A DNA stretch of 64,000 nucleotides. Source: Candidatus Peregrinibacteria bacterium. GTDB taxonomy: Bacteria > Patescibacteriota > Gracilibacteria > UM-FILTER-43-11. Below, one piece after another: positions 41,050 through 51,395 of the stretch (position 1 is the stretch's first letter; every line of letters begins with the position of its first letter). Under the pieces are notes generated by a model. The model was given only the letters and a program-made list of their open reading frames with translations, was not told where the DNA came from and did no database searches. The position numbers were made by a program, and so were the translations under genes. The DNA is taken from assembly GCA_016934215.1 (NCBI GenBank), contig JAFGTE010000013.1, positions 62,001-126,000 on the forward strand, given 5' to 3'.

Positions 41050-43944
41050 GTGAAGTCGATTGTTGTCACCGGTGCCCGTGTTCATAATTTAAAGAATATC
41101 AGCGTGGAAATTCCGCGTGATAAGCTGGTGGTGATTACCGGTCTTTCGGGTTCCGGTAAGTCTTCGCTGGCATTTGATACGATTTATGCCGAAGGTCAGC
41201 GGCGCTATGTGGAAAGTCTTTCCACCTATGCGCGTCAGTTTCTGCAGCTGACGGAAAAACCGGATGTTGATCAGATTGAGGGTCTTTCCCCGGCCATTTC
41301 CATCGATCAAAAGACGGCCAGCCGCAACCCCCGTTCCACGGTGGGAACGGTGACCGAAATATATGATTATCTGCGTTTGCTCTACGCTAAAATCGGCCAT
41401 CCGCACTGCCCGCAATGCAATGCTGAAATCGGGCGTATGAGCGCCAGTCAGATCGTGGATGAAATTGCGGAAATGCCGGAGGGTAAAAAAATTATGTTAT
41501 TGGCTCCCGTTATACGTGACCGCAAAGGAGAACACTTAAAAGTCCTTGATAAAATCCGCAAAGAAGGTTTTGTACGTATACGGGTCGACGGTGAAATTTA
41601 CAATATCAATGAAGAACTCCAGTTAGACCCGAAAAAGAAACATACGATTGAGATTGTCGTGGACCGTCTGGTCGTGCTCAATTTTAAAAAAATAATCAAA
41701 AAACTGAAGTCCGGAGAAGAAATTGAAGAAAAAAATGAAGACCGCAGCCGGCTCGCGGATTCCATTGAAACGGCTCTGCGTTTCGGGGAGGGGTTGATGA
41801 CGATACTCGATGCGGATACCAAAGAAGAGAAACTCTTCTCTGAGCATTTTGCCTGTGAAACGCATGGGGTCATGAGCCTTCCTGAAATCGCGCCCCGCTC
41901 TTTTTCCTTCAATTCTCCGCATGGCGCCTGTGAGGACTGTCATGGACTGGGTACTAAGCTTAAAATTAATCCAAAACTGGTTATTCCCAACCCCCGACTG
42001 ACGATTGCTGAGGGCGCTATTGTCCCCTGGTCCATTTCGGCCATGCGTTTAGGCTGGTACAACAACCTGCTTCGTGAAGTCGGCAAGCGGTACGGGTTTG
42101 ACATCAATACCCCGATCGGCCAGCTGACCCAGCAGCAACTGGATATTATTATGCACGGTACCGGGGATGAAAAATTCCGCGCCAAGTACACCGGCCAAAA
42201 TTCCAGCTATGAAACCGATACCACGTATGAAGGGGTCATTCCGAATCTGGAACGGCGTTATCATGACAGCGATTCCGATTATGTCCGCAAGAACATCGAG
42301 CGTTTTATGGAAGTAACCACCTGTGAGACCTGTCGCGGAATGCGTTTGCGCCCTGAAATTCTGGCTATTACAGTGCTTGGAAAATCCATTATAGAAGCCA
42401 CCAAGCTGTCGATCGAAGATGCGGATAAGTTTTTTAAGAGCATGATTCCTGACGGTCACAAAAAGAAACTGACTGACAATGAATATCGCATTGCCCGGCT
42501 TATAATCAATGAAATCATCGCCCGCCTGCAGTTTTTGATGAATGTGGGCCTGAGTTATCTGACTTTAAACCGGGGAGCCAGCACGCTTTCGGGCGGAGAG
42601 GCCCAAAGAATCCGGCTGGCCACTCAGATCGGTTCGTCACTGCAGGGTGTTCTCTACGTCCTCGATGAACCATCAATCGGCCTTCATCAGCGCGATAATA
42701 AACGCCTGATTAAAACGCTTGAGAACCTGCGTGATCTCGGGAACACCGTGATCGTGGTGGAACATGATGAAGAAACTATCCGCATTGCAGACCACGTGCT
42801 GGATATTGGTCCCGGCGCGGGAAAGCACGGCGGCAAGGTCATCGCCAAAGGTACCGCAGAAGAGATCATGAAGCATGAGGACTCTATCACAGGACAGTAT
42901 CTGTCGGGAAAGAAAAAAATTACCGTCCCCAAAAAGCGCCGGAAAGGAAACGGTAAATTCCTGGAAATCATTGGTGCCGAGGAAAATAATCTGAAATCAA
43001 TCGATATCACCCTGCCGCTGAATACCTTTATCGGTGTGACGGGGGTCTCCGGTTCCGGAAAGTCATCTTTGATCAACCATATTTTATGCCCCGTCCTGGC
43101 CACCAAACTGAATCGTGCCAAACAAACGGCTGGCAAACATCAGGAAATCAAAGGAACCCAGTACCTCGATAAGATCATTAATATCGATCAGTCCCCCATT
43201 GGCCGCACGCCACGGTCAAATCCCGCCACTTATACAGGTGTGTTTTCCGATATCCGGGAGCTTTTTGCCTCCACCAGCGAAGCGAAACTACGCGGTTACC
43301 GCGATGGCCGCTTCAGTTTTAATGTTAAAGGCGGTCGCTGTGAGTCCTGCCAGGGAGACGGCATGGTGAAGATCGAGATGCATTTTCTGCCTGACATTTA
43401 CGTACCCTGCGAGGTTTGTAAGGCCAGGCGCTATAATTCAGAAACCCTGGAAGTGACCTGGCACGGTAAAAACATCGCTGATGTCCTTTCGATGACCGTG
43501 GAAGAAGCACTGGATTTTTTTGATGCGATTCCTCAGATCAAGAATAAACTCACCACCCTGCATGCGGTCGGTCTGGATTATATTCAGTTGGGCCAGAGTG
43601 CCACGACCCTTTCCGGCGGTGAAGCCCAGAGAATTAAACTGGCTACCGAACTGGCTAAAAGATCGACGGGGAAAACGATTTACGTGCTGGATGAACCGAC
43701 CACCGGCCTGCATTTTGAAGATGTTAAAAAACTGCTCAGCGTTTTGCAGGCGCTGGTGGAGAAAGGAAATACCGTGCTCACGATTGAACACAATCTGGAT
43801 GTCATTAAATCCGTGGACCATATCATCGATTTAGGTCCGGAAGGCGGTGAAGCCGGCGGTGCTATCATCTGTACCGGCACGCCTGAACAGGTGGCCCAGT
43901 GTAAAAACAGTTATACAGGGCAGTTTTTAAAGAAGATGCTCTAG
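41050..43944 (+). CDS. uvrA: Excinuclease ABC subunit UvrA
   Basis: A 964-residue tandem ABC ATPase that detects bulky DNA lesions in nucleotide excision repair. Both nucleotide sites are intact: [14 protein letters not shown] near residue 31 and [13 protein letters not shown] near 665, with [12 protein letters not shown] and [12 protein letters not shown] signatures and both Walker B motifs ([22 protein letters not shown]). Zinc modules are present, including CESCQGDG with CEVCKARRY. The start is a GTG at 41050 giving [15 protein letters not shown], the usual N-terminus. Length is normal. Confidence 0.97.
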   Translation: MKSIVVTGARVHNLKNISVEIPRDKLVVITGLSGSGKSSLAFDTIYAEGQRRYVESLSTYARQFLQLTEKPDVDQIEGLSPAISIDQKTASRNPRSTVGTVTEIYDYLRLLYAKIGHPHCPQCNAEIGRMSASQIVDEIAEMPEGKKIMLLAPVIRDRKGEHLKVLDKIRKEGFVRIRVDGEIYNINEELQLDPKKKHTIEIVVDRLVVLNFKKIIKKLKSGEEIEEKNEDRSRLADSIETALRFGEGLMTILDADTKEEKLFSEHFACETHGVMSLPEIAPRSFSFNSPHGACEDCHGLGTKLKINPKLVIPNPRLTIAEGAIVPWSISAMRLGWYNNLLREVGKRYGFDINTPIGQLTQQQLDIIMHGTGDEKFRAKYTGQNSSYETDTTYEGVIPNLERRYHDSDSDYVRKNIERFMEVTTCETCRGMRLRPEILAITVLGKSIIEATKLSIEDADKFFKSMIPDGHKKKLTDNEYRIARLIINEIIARLQFLMNVGLSYLTLNRGASTLSGGEAQRIRLATQIGSSLQGVLYVLDEPSIGLHQRDNKRLIKTLENLRDLGNTVIVVEHDEETIRIADHVLDIGPGAGKHGGKVIAKGTAEEIMKHEDSITGQYLSGKKKITVPKKRRKGNGKFLEIIGAEENNLKSIDITLPLNTFIGVTGVSGSGKSSLINHILCPVLATKLNRAKQTAGKHQEIKGTQYLDKIINIDQSPIGRTPRSNPATYTGVFSDIRELFASTSEAKLRGYRDGRFSFNVKGGRCESCQGDGMVKIEMHFLPDIYVPCEVCKARRYNSETLEVTWHGKNIADVLSMTVEEALDFFDAIPQIKNKLTTLHAVGLDYIQLGQSATTLSGGEAQRIKLATELAKRSTGKTIYVLDEPTTGLHFEDVKKLLSVLQALVEKGNTVLTIEHNLDVIKSVDHIIDLGPEGGEAGGAIICTGTPEQVAQCKNSYTGQFLKKML

Positions 43945-43946
43945 AC

Positions 43947-45875
43947 TTAAGCCACTGTTTCGTCTTTCTTTTTCTTATCCGGCTCCAGTTGAGCCAGTAT
44001 TTTTTTTGTTTCTTCCGCCGTCACTTTGTATTTTTCCGGGTCTGTTTTTGTTTCTTCCAGTGTTCTTTTTGCCTCTCGCCGCGCTTCACTTTCGTAACCA
44101 AGAGCGCGCAGGCAGTAAGTGATCATAAAATGAGTGTTGGGACTCGCTACAATGCTGTAGGATTCGCGAAGCAGAGAAAATGCTTTTTCATAATTACCTT
44201 TTTCATACTCCGCTTTTCCCTTTCTGAATTTTTCGAAAGCGGTCTTTTTTTGTTTTTCGTCCGCTTTTTCAAGCGGCACTCCTGCGATGACTTCTCTGAT
44301 CCTTTCTGTTGAATTAGCGGCTCTCACCTCTTCGCCATCCTGATTGAAATAACGCAGTACTCCATCCAGTCCTCTGATTCCATAATTTCGTTTTGTACTA
44401 AAGCCAAGTCTGCCTGTCGGATCAGAAGGACCTTTTTCCTTAATTTTTGAAAATAATTTTTCCGGATTCAATCGGTTCCCCTGACGATCGATCCAGGCAC
44501 CTTCTTTTTTAGTATGATATACAAATTCTCCGTAGGGTCCCATCGGGTAACTTTCCGCGATGTTGCTTTCCGCCCAGTCAATATGTTCAGCGGGTTCTGC
44601 TATCAATTCAGGAAATGGAGCACGAATTTTAGGTTTTTTTTCTGGTTCCGGAACTTTCGGTGCTTCTGTAATTACCGGTTCTTTTGATTTTGGCGCAGTT
44701 TTTGGTTTTTGCTTTGCGGTATTTTCAGAAGGTGCTAAAAGCGCTTCCAATTCATCGGCTTCTACAGCTACAACTTGCGCAGTTTCCAGGGCACCCGGTA
44801 CCACCATAGGATCTTTCACTTCCCCGCCTATTTTGTCCCACACACGTCCATCGCTGGTTACGAAATACTGAGGATTTTCCTTATTTGGTTTATTGCCTTT
44901 GCCCCTGATCCGCTCAAAATAAACCCGGCGAAATGTCAGGCCTTCGTCCAACATTATTAAGTACAAAGCAGGCGGTATTTTTTCCGTCAGACTTTCAGGA
45001 ACCCCCGGTAATGGCTGAAGCCGGGGTTTCTTTTCAGATTCCGGTGCAGGTTTCTTTTTAATCCCCACTGGTTTTTCACTGGCGTCTTCGAGGGTCGGAG
45101 AAGAGCGACTAATCAGTTCGTCGCCGACTTCCAAATGCATGTAGCCCGTTTCATCGATGTAATACTTGTTTTCTCTGATCGTTGTTTTACAGAGCATGTT
45201 TCTCGCATAAGATTTACCGCTTTTTTCTGCGGTGGAAACTTCTTCTACTTTCGGCATTCCCATAACAGCATATTCTGTTGGGGAAAGCTTAGCCCGAAAA
45301 GCAGCGGCCAGCCACTGACCAAGTTCAGTTACTGTTCCGTTGAATCTGTCAATTGTTCGCCTTATTTTAGCGTAAATATCTCTAAATTTGTAATAAGTTT
45401 TACCTGCTTCTGATTCTTTCCCGAATATTTTTTTATAATTTCTGTAGGCGTCACTGTTTTCTTTTTCGATTTTTGCTTCCAGTCTTTCACTGCCTTCCGG
45501 AATATCAATTTTAGGCCTTCTTGTTTTATAATGAATCGATAGTGCCCAAATGGTATAAGGACCTACCTCGCCGTCTGCTACTGCCCATCGATCCCCTCGA
45601 AGATTCAGGGAGTCGAACATTCTATTTTGCAGGCTGATCAGCAATCTTTTTGCTGCCGCTTCATTCATACCCTCCTTCTCATATCCTTCAATGAATTCCT
45701 TATTCAGCGTTTTATAATCGCCTTTCGCATAAGACTCCCTATTTAGTAGCTTTCCCATAAACCTGTCCACGCGTTCACGTATGAGAGTTTCCGTCTCTCG
45801 CTTCAACTTTCCCAAGGCTTGTGATGTCGGGCTTTCAGGTTCCTGTCTTGGTGTTTCTGGTATGTTAGTAGACAT
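43947..45875 (-). CDS. Operon protein 4: peptidoglycan-binding-like domain and TPR region
   Basis: A 642-residue protein without signal peptide or membrane helix. Residues about 50-125 contain FIEGYEKEGMNEAAAKRLL then ADGEVGPYTIWALSIH. The DGxxGPYT pattern resembles the C-terminal part of the PG_binding_1 fold and recurs in the two paralogues at 47495 and 48985. The middle is a Pro/Lys/Glu-rich linker with short beta segments (YYIDETGYMHLEVGDE, YFVTSDGRVWDKIGG). The last 110 residues (KFRKGKAEYEKGNYEKAFSL, ITYCLRALGYESEARREAK) form TPR-like helices. It is the last gene of a four-gene operon, 21 bases behind the phosphatase. Function unknown. Confidence 0.7.
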   Translation of the reverse strand: MSTNIPETPRQEPESPTSQALGKLKRETETLIRERVDRFMGKLLNRESYAKGDYKTLNKEFIEGYEKEGMNEAAAKRLLISLQNRMFDSLNLRGDRWAVADGEVGPYTIWALSIHYKTRRPKIDIPEGSERLEAKIEKENSDAYRNYKKIFGKESEAGKTYYKFRDIYAKIRRTIDRFNGTVTELGQWLAAAFRAKLSPTEYAVMGMPKVEEVSTAEKSGKSYARNMLCKTTIRENKYYIDETGYMHLEVGDELISRSSPTLEDASEKPVGIKKKPAPESEKKPRLQPLPGVPESLTEKIPPALYLIMLDEGLTFRRVYFERIRGKGNKPNKENPQYFVTSDGRVWDKIGGEVKDPMVVPGALETAQVVAVEADELEALLAPSENTAKQKPKTAPKSKEPVITEAPKVPEPEKKPKIRAPFPELIAEPAEHIDWAESNIAESYPMGPYGEFVYHTKKEGAWIDRQGNRLNPEKLFSKIKEKGPSDPTGRLGFSTKRNYGIRGLDGVLRYFNQDGEEVRAANSTERIREVIAGVPLEKADEKQKKTAFEKFRKGKAEYEKGNYEKAFSLLRESYSIVASPNTHFMITYCLRALGYESEARREAKRTLEETKTDPEKYKVTAEETKKILAQLEPDKKKKDETVA

Positions 45876-45896
45876 TTTCTTATTAATTAAGAATAT

Positions 45897-47471
45897 TTAT
45901 TTAGTTCTTTTTACCACGAGCAAAGTAATGTCGTCCGCCTGCGGATACTGCCCCATATAGGCCCGCACCTCAGTCAGAATGGCGTCGTGGATCTGTTGTG
46001 CCGTACCCAGTGTGGCATATTTCTGAACTGCCGTTTTAAGCCGTTCCATGCCAAAATTTTCTGTTTCGCTTTGCCAGGCTTCAGGTATACCATCCGTGTA
46101 AAGCACAAAGACATCACCGGGCTGAGTGATCACTTTTTCAGTAGTCAGCTTGGCCGTGATGTCAGGTAGCATTCCCATTGCCAGCCCGCCATGGGCAAGT
46201 TCGATGACCGTGCCGCTGACTGCCTGGTAGTGCAGAATCGGGTCATGACCTGCCTGAGTGAATTGAAGAATTCCCTTTGCGGTTTCCCAGAGTGCGATAC
46301 AAGCGGTCACAAAAATATTCGGAGCCGTTTTCATGGTCAGCACTTTATTCAGTTCGCTGACCAATTCTTTTGTATTGTCATAATGGTTCATCAGTGACGG
46401 CACGAGCGCGTTGCTGATTGCTGAAACCAAGCCGGCACCCACTCCGTGCCCGGTAACATCCGCAATGTAAAACAGGAGATTCCCGTTCTTCTGCACAGGA
46501 ATAAAATCGTAACAGTCACCTCCGACTTCAGTGGCTGCATTTAAACTGGCCGCGATGTCGAGATTTGCAATTTGAGGAAGCTGTTTGGGTAGTAATTCTT
46601 TTTGGATTTTGGCAGCGAGTTCGAGCTCTTTAGCTACTTTTTCGTGCTCAATCATCGCTTTGGTGCTTTCTTCCAGGTCAGCCGCCATTTTATTAAACGT
46701 GTTGGCCAGCATCCCCACCTCACTGCGTGAACGAATCGGAATACGAATACTTAAATCACCGCTACCGATTTTAGTGGCCCCCTGCGTGAGAGCTTTGATC
46801 GGACTGGTAATTCCATGAGCCACCACATAACCAATAAGAAGCGCGATCAGCACACCTGCCACTGCAATCGCAATAATGCGTATGGCTGTGTCGCGCACCC
46901 TTTGAAGTAATGCGTCATAAGTGACTTCATAAACAACGGAATAGCTTCGGGTGATATTGCTTTGATCGCGGAAGGGGTAAACAACGTTAATAATTTGTTC
47001 CGTATTGCTGATAGGATCAATGGTCCGGCCATTGAGATCTAGGTAATGGTAATGAGCATCTTCACCTGATTTTTCCAAATAAACGATACGGCCTCCTTTG
47101 GTTTTAACAGAAGGGTAAACCGCCTGAATACGATCCAATTCTTCCGTGCTGAGCCCGCTCTCCATTTCTGTTTCATAAAGTGCTTTTCCGTTGTAATTAA
47201 AGATCGAGACTCCTGTAATATCCTGGTTTAAACTGTAGATTTCAGCCATTTCCCGGTCAAAATGAGCAAAAGCGCTTTGCAGATAGTTGTTTTCGTAGTT
47301 GCTAATGACCCGTTCATTGGTAAGTTCAGCAAAACTGACCGCTTTTGTGTAAATATCCTGGTTGATTTCTTTCGTTTTCTGTTCAATCACCAGATACGCC
47401 GTAGCGCCCAGTATCGCGAGGATAATGAGCCAGGTGGCCATGATAATCTGTGATTTAACGGAACGGAACAT
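45897..47471 (-). CDS. Membrane sensor phosphatase, HAMP plus SpoIIE/PP2C domain
   Basis: A 524-residue protein. Helices near residues 10-28 and 201-222 flank an extracytoplasmic sensor of about 170 residues. A HAMP domain (IGSGDLSIRIPIRSRSEVG) and a coiled coil lead into a SpoIIE/RsbU-type PP2C phosphatase (about 285-520). The metal-binding Asp residues are visible in GGDCYDF, IADVTGHGVG, YTDGIPEA and ADDITLLVV. Such enzymes dephosphorylate anti-anti-sigma proteins or other phosphoproteins in response to an external signal. No anti-sigma or STAS gene is visible nearby; the three peptidoglycan-binding-like proteins in the same operon are candidate partners. Confidence 0.9.
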   Translation of the reverse strand: MFRSVKSQIIMATWLIILAILGATAYLVIEQKTKEINQDIYTKAVSFAELTNERVISNYENNYLQSAFAHFDREMAEIYSLNQDITGVSIFNYNGKALYETEMESGLSTEELDRIQAVYPSVKTKGGRIVYLEKSGEDAHYHYLDLNGRTIDPISNTEQIINVVYPFRDQSNITRSYSVVYEVTYDALLQRVRDTAIRIIAIAVAGVLIALLIGYVVAHGITSPIKALTQGATKIGSGDLSIRIPIRSRSEVGMLANTFNKMAADLEESTKAMIEHEKVAKELELAAKIQKELLPKQLPQIANLDIAASLNAATEVGGDCYDFIPVQKNGNLLFYIADVTGHGVGAGLVSAISNALVPSLMNHYDNTKELVSELNKVLTMKTAPNIFVTACIALWETAKGILQFTQAGHDPILHYQAVSGTVIELAHGGLAMGMLPDITAKLTTEKVITQPGDVFVLYTDGIPEAWQSETENFGMERLKTAVQKYATLGTAQQIHDAILTEVRAYMGQYPQADDITLLVVKRTK

Positions 47472-47494
47472 ATATTTGAATCCAAAATATGATT

Positions 47495-48973
47495 TTAAGC
47501 ATTCGCTTCCATTTCACGAATTCTGAATTTATGAACATTAATTTCCTCTTGTTTTCGAGCGATTTCTTCTTTTTTCTTTTCAATTTCTTCTTTTTTTCGT
47601 TTTAAAGCCTCCTGTCTTTTATCATTCCCTGAGCTCAAGGCATTTATTTCTACCTGTATGGTTCTGGCTTCATATTCGAGTTGGCTTAATTGCACTTGCA
47701 ATCTGCCCAGATCACTTTCGGCAGTTTCTAAAAGTCTTTTTTCTTTTGACAGTGTTTCCTGTTTTCCGATCGCCACTTTATCCTTTTTGTGTTCTATTTC
47801 ACCCGCTTCTCTTTCGGCTCTTTTTAAACTTGCTTCTGCAGCTCTGAGTCCTTCCTCTGCTTTCTTAGCAGCTTCTCTGTTAACTGTATAATCATACTTT
47901 TGATATTCAGCTTTTCTACGCTTTACTTCTTCCCTTTGTTTTTCAATAAAGCTTCTGGTCATGATAATCTCTTCTTTCTTTTTCTCGAGGTCTTCTTCCA
48001 ATTTAGCTTTCTCTTTTTTTCTGTTCTTTTTTTGCGCTGCTGTTTCAGTTTCCGCCGGTTCAATAATTGCCTCTCCAATAGTCACTTCGAAAGGGGACTC
48101 ACCCGCTTCTGTCCCCCCTGCCGCTTTGGTTGGCGGCACCATATATTCTCCTAATTCTTTCGAAATCGCGTTTGCATAGGCATAAGTGTTATCGTCCTCA
48201 TAATAATGGTTACCCGTGGCGACCCATGCATCATTTTCTTTTTGCTCTTTACTGGCCCATTCCCATTTTCCATCATGAAACCGGAAGAAGGTTTCTGTGT
48301 CGCCTGTTTTGACAACGTAGGTCCCATCCTCAAGACGCTTACCCATACTGCTGCTCAAAAGTGATTCTCCTGCGCTTTCAAGGGACTCACCAGCTCCGGT
48401 TATCCCTGTTCTGGCGGCCAGATTGATGTTTCTTCCGGGAGTCGGGGTATTTGCTGTCTGACCGGATTCGAGTGCCATAACGGCCAGTGTATAAGGTCCG
48501 ATTCTGCCGTCGATAATCGCTCCGGGGTCACCGGCAAGATTATATTTATCAAAAAGTACCCGCTGCATGGCCTTAATCTTCTCCTGAGCTTCACCCGGAT
48601 CAGTAATTCCCATTTTTTCCGCAAAAATTTTGTTCCATTTTGTCCAGCCGGTATAGTTTCCAAGTTCTGATGTATAGTCCGCAATGGCTTTTTTTGTTTT
48701 TGGTTTTTTCAGCATTGCCTCAACATTCTGCGTTACCTGATCTCGTAAGGCGTACTGCCTTCTTTGAGATTCGGCTAAACTGGCCCGTTGTCTGGGCGTT
48801 AATTCGCGTCGGGAAGGCCTTTCGGGCGTTTTTTTGCCCCGTTTCCCCTGTTCCCCTTCCTCTGTTGCCCATGGATTCATGACAGGTTTTGGTCCGCTCT
48901 GACTGGCTCTGTATTCTTCGTATACGAACTTTCCTGATTCAAAGTCTTTTGATGTAAAGCAATAAATATTCAT
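47495..48973 (-). CDS. Operon protein 2: peptidoglycan-binding-like domain, WEWASK domain, coiled coil
   Basis: A 492-residue protein without signal peptide. The N-terminus MNIYCFTSKDF resembles that of the preceding gene product. Residues about 105-180 hold the DGRIGPYTLAVMALESG pattern shared with both paralogues. Residues 212-278 are a compact domain (DGTYVVKTGDTETFFRF, KWEWASK, WVATG) nearly repeated in the giant protein at 59 kb. Residues about 310-490 are a long Glu/Lys/Arg coiled coil. The gene starts 11 bases after its upstream neighbour and ends 23 bases before the phosphatase. The arrangement suggests a structural or scaffold protein; no function is known. Confidence 0.7.
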   Translation of the reverse strand: MNIYCFTSKDFESGKFVYEEYRASQSGPKPVMNPWATEEGEQGKRGKKTPERPSRRELTPRQRASLAESQRRQYALRDQVTQNVEAMLKKPKTKKAIADYTSELGNYTGWTKWNKIFAEKMGITDPGEAQEKIKAMQRVLFDKYNLAGDPGAIIDGRIGPYTLAVMALESGQTANTPTPGRNINLAARTGITGAGESLESAGESLLSSSMGKRLEDGTYVVKTGDTETFFRFHDGKWEWASKEQKENDAWVATGNHYYEDDNTYAYANAISKELGEYMVPPTKAAGGTEAGESPFEVTIGEAIIEPAETETAAQKKNRKKEKAKLEEDLEKKKEEIIMTRSFIEKQREEVKRRKAEYQKYDYTVNREAAKKAEEGLRAAEASLKRAEREAGEIEHKKDKVAIGKQETLSKEKRLLETAESDLGRLQVQLSQLEYEARTIQVEINALSSGNDKRQEALKRKKEEIEKKKEEIARKQEEINVHKFRIREMEANA

Positions 48974-48984
48974 GATAATAAAAA

Positions 48985-50208
48985 TTAACCAAGTTGTATT
49001 TTTGGGTAGCGTGGCTTCCCGTCAGATTTTGTAATAGTCAATTCCCCTTGTTCGGTAATCGTTAAAACATCTCCTTCCTGCAGTTTCATATCGTCAATCT
49101 TTGCACCTACTTTTCGTGCCACGAGGTTGAGAACCCGGAAGGTACGGGGGGATGATTTTGAGTTTTTGGGTTTTGCCTGCTCCCGGTAATTGACAGCCAG
49201 CGCCGCGGAAAGAAAAGTGTTATTCCGTCTACAGGTCCAGCCTTCGATTTTGAATTGTCTTGCCGGAATATCGCCTCCCTGATCGAGCCTGGTATACTTG
49301 ACCTGAATGATTTCATCCAGTCTTTTTCCGCTGACCCGCTGTCTCATTTCTCTTTCAGGCGGTATATTTCTTTGTGGCGGTTCGGCACCTCTGGGAGCCT
49401 TTCCTGTCTGAACACTCAGATAATTTAAGGCGTCTAAAAAGAGTGCCCAGTTTTCACCGTCTGGTGAATAACTCTTCTTGTTCAAATTGGAACGGCCGGG
49501 AGGAATCGGTTTCATTTTGCTTCCCTTTGAATGTCTGGTCATCCAGTAGTCATTCAGTGCGCTCACACTATAAGGCCCCATCAGCCCATCGATGTATATC
49601 CAGGGATTGGATTTTTCTCTTTCAAGACTGATTTGAAAAACGTCGTTCTGATAATAATCGACCAGCACATGCTGAGCCGCGGCTGTAATACGCCTATAAG
49701 TGACTGTCTTGCCGGCCCCGCGATAAGCTTCCGGAATGTCCGTCAGATTGATAACCTCCGCAAAATCACGATTCCAGGCCTGATAACTATTATTTCGATA
49801 CCCTTTATTTCTATGAATAAAAGCATGGAGTTTGTCACCGATGGCCGGATTCTCCAATGCTTCGCGTACCTTATTGATGTACCACTCCTGACATTCCCGG
49901 GTTTCAAAAATTTCTTCGATAGTGCGCCTTCTTAAGTTCTCTCTGGCGCCTGGGGGTACCGGACGGGGGGATTCTTTCAGTTTCTTTTCGGTTTCTGCTT
50001 TGGTTCTCAGTTCCACCCTCCCTCTTTCTTCTTTGGCCCAGTCGGGCATTTCCTGGGTATCCCTTGGCTTATGAATCCAGTCTGCCACATCCCCTACTCC
50101 GGGCATCTGAGTCACGAGCGTCGGGCGTTTGCGATCTTTTTCTGTTAAGCAAATAAACCTTTTTCTGTCTCTGAAGTCCTTATTTTGATCAAAACAATAT
50201 AATTCCAT
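48985..50208 (-). CDS. Operon protein 1: peptidoglycan-binding-like domain
   Basis: A 407-residue, basic protein without signal peptide; first gene of the operon. It starts MELYCFDQNKDF, similar to the next gene product. Residues about 120-240 hold the shared unit (YQAWNRDFAEVINLTD, then IDGLMGPYSVSALNDYW), followed by PIPPGRSNLNKKSY, which matches TPTPGRNINL in protein 2. The C-terminal 100 residues are beta-rich (ARQFKIEGWTCRRNNTFLSAALAV). Function unknown. A promoter, TTGCAA with TATAAT, lies about 60 bases upstream of the ATG. Confidence 0.7.
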   Translation of the reverse strand: MELYCFDQNKDFRDRKRFICLTEKDRKRPTLVTQMPGVGDVADWIHKPRDTQEMPDWAKEERGRVELRTKAETEKKLKESPRPVPPGARENLRRRTIEEIFETRECQEWYINKVREALENPAIGDKLHAFIHRNKGYRNNSYQAWNRDFAEVINLTDIPEAYRGAGKTVTYRRITAAAQHVLVDYYQNDVFQISLEREKSNPWIYIDGLMGPYSVSALNDYWMTRHSKGSKMKPIPPGRSNLNKKSYSPDGENWALFLDALNYLSVQTGKAPRGAEPPQRNIPPEREMRQRVSGKRLDEIIQVKYTRLDQGGDIPARQFKIEGWTCRRNNTFLSAALAVNYREQAKPKNSKSSPRTFRVLNLVARKVGAKIDDMKLQEGDVLTITEQGELTITKSDGKPRYPKIQLG

Positions 50209-50266
50209 AAGGTATTTATTTTTGTTTTAGTTCAATTAATTTCAGTTCAATTAAATTAATCTATTA

Positions 50267-50295
50267 ATTATATCATTTTTTTACTCAAATTGCAA
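50267..50295 (-). promoter_or_regulatory. Promoter of the 44-50 kb operon
   Basis: Minus-strand TTGCAA (plus 50290-50295), 17-base spacer, perfect TATAAT (plus 50267-50272). The leader contains two copies of AATTGAACT. Confidence 0.7.
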
Positions 50296-50354
50296 ATAGT
50301 ATTGATGGCTCCTTTTAGCTATAATCGCTATAGTTATCACCTCGCATAAAAGGC

Positions 50355-51395
50355 ATGATTGAACGTGACAATGAAATCACCAGCGCCAAGGGAAAAATGG
50401 CTGATAATAAGCTTGATTTAGCCTTACGGCCAAAGACTTTAGCGGAATACGTGGGGCAGGCAGATGCTAAAATGAACCTTACGGTCTCGATGACAGCGGC
50501 CAAAAAACGCAAAGAACCTCTGGAACACGTGCTTTTTTACGGTCCTCCGGGCCTTGGAAAGACTACTTTAGCCAATATCATCGCCAGTGAAATGGGGGTG
50601 AGTATCAAAACCACCTCCGGACCGGCTATCGAAAAGCAGGGGGATCTGGCTTCCATTCTGACGAATCTTAAAGAGAATGACATCCTGTTCATCGATGAGA
50701 TCCACCGCCTGAAAACCCAGATCGAGGAAATTCTTTATAGCGCTATGGAAGACTACGCACTGGATATCATCATCGGCAAGGGGCCGGCGGCCAGAAGTAT
50801 GCGGCTGGAACTCCCCCGTTTTACCCTGATCGGAGCCACCACTAAAATCGGTTCGCTTTCTGCCCCGCTCCGCGATCGTTTCGGCCATGTATATAAGCTG
50901 GATTTTTACTCAGAAGAGGAGATTCAGCAGATTCTAAAACGCAGCGCCATCCTGCTGGAAATGAAGATTGAAGAAAAGGCCCTGACAGAAATCGCCCAGT
51001 GCAGCCGCCGGACGCCCCGTATCGCCAATCGCCTGCTCAAGCGTATCCGGGATTTTGCGACGGTAGAAGAAGTGAGTCCTATTACACTGAAATTCACACA
51101 GAAATGTCTGGTCACCATGGGGGTCGACATGCTGGGCCTGGATAAGACCGACCGCCAGATTTTACTGGCCATTATCGAAAAATTCCAGGGCGGACCGGTG
51201 GGCGTGAATGCCATTGCCGCCGCCACCAGTGAGGAGGCGGAAACGATTGAAGACTTATACGAACCCTATCTCCTTCAGATCGGCTTTTTAGACCGCACGA
51301 AGCGGGGACGAGTCGTGACGGAAAATGCCTATATGCACTTAGAAATCAAAGCACCCAAAAAGAAAAACATAGAACAAAAACACTTGTTTAATTAA
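50355..51395 (+). CDS. ruvB: Holliday junction branch-migration ATPase RuvB
   Basis: A 346-residue AAA+ motor. FYGPPGLGKTTLANIIA is Walker A, ILFIDEIHRLKTQIEE Walker B, LIGATTKIGSLSAPLRDRFG sensor 1 and arginine finger, and the C-terminal winged helix (QIGFLDRTKRGRVVTENAY) is present. A second Met 15 codons in is a possible alternative start. It drives branch migration with RuvA. It lies directly upstream of dnaG, with the whole gap made of heptamer repeats. Confidence 0.96.
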   Translation: MIERDNEITSAKGKMADNKLDLALRPKTLAEYVGQADAKMNLTVSMTAAKKRKEPLEHVLFYGPPGLGKTTLANIIASEMGVSIKTTSGPAIEKQGDLASILTNLKENDILFIDEIHRLKTQIEEILYSAMEDYALDIIIGKGPAARSMRLELPRFTLIGATTKIGSLSAPLRDRFGHVYKLDFYSEEEIQQILKRSAILLEMKIEEKALTEIAQCSRRTPRIANRLLKRIRDFATVEEVSPITLKFTQKCLVTMGVDMLGLDKTDRQILLAIIEKFQGGPVGVNAIAAATSEEAETIEDLYEPYLLQIGFLDRTKRGRVVTENAYMHLEIKAPKKKNIEQKHLFN

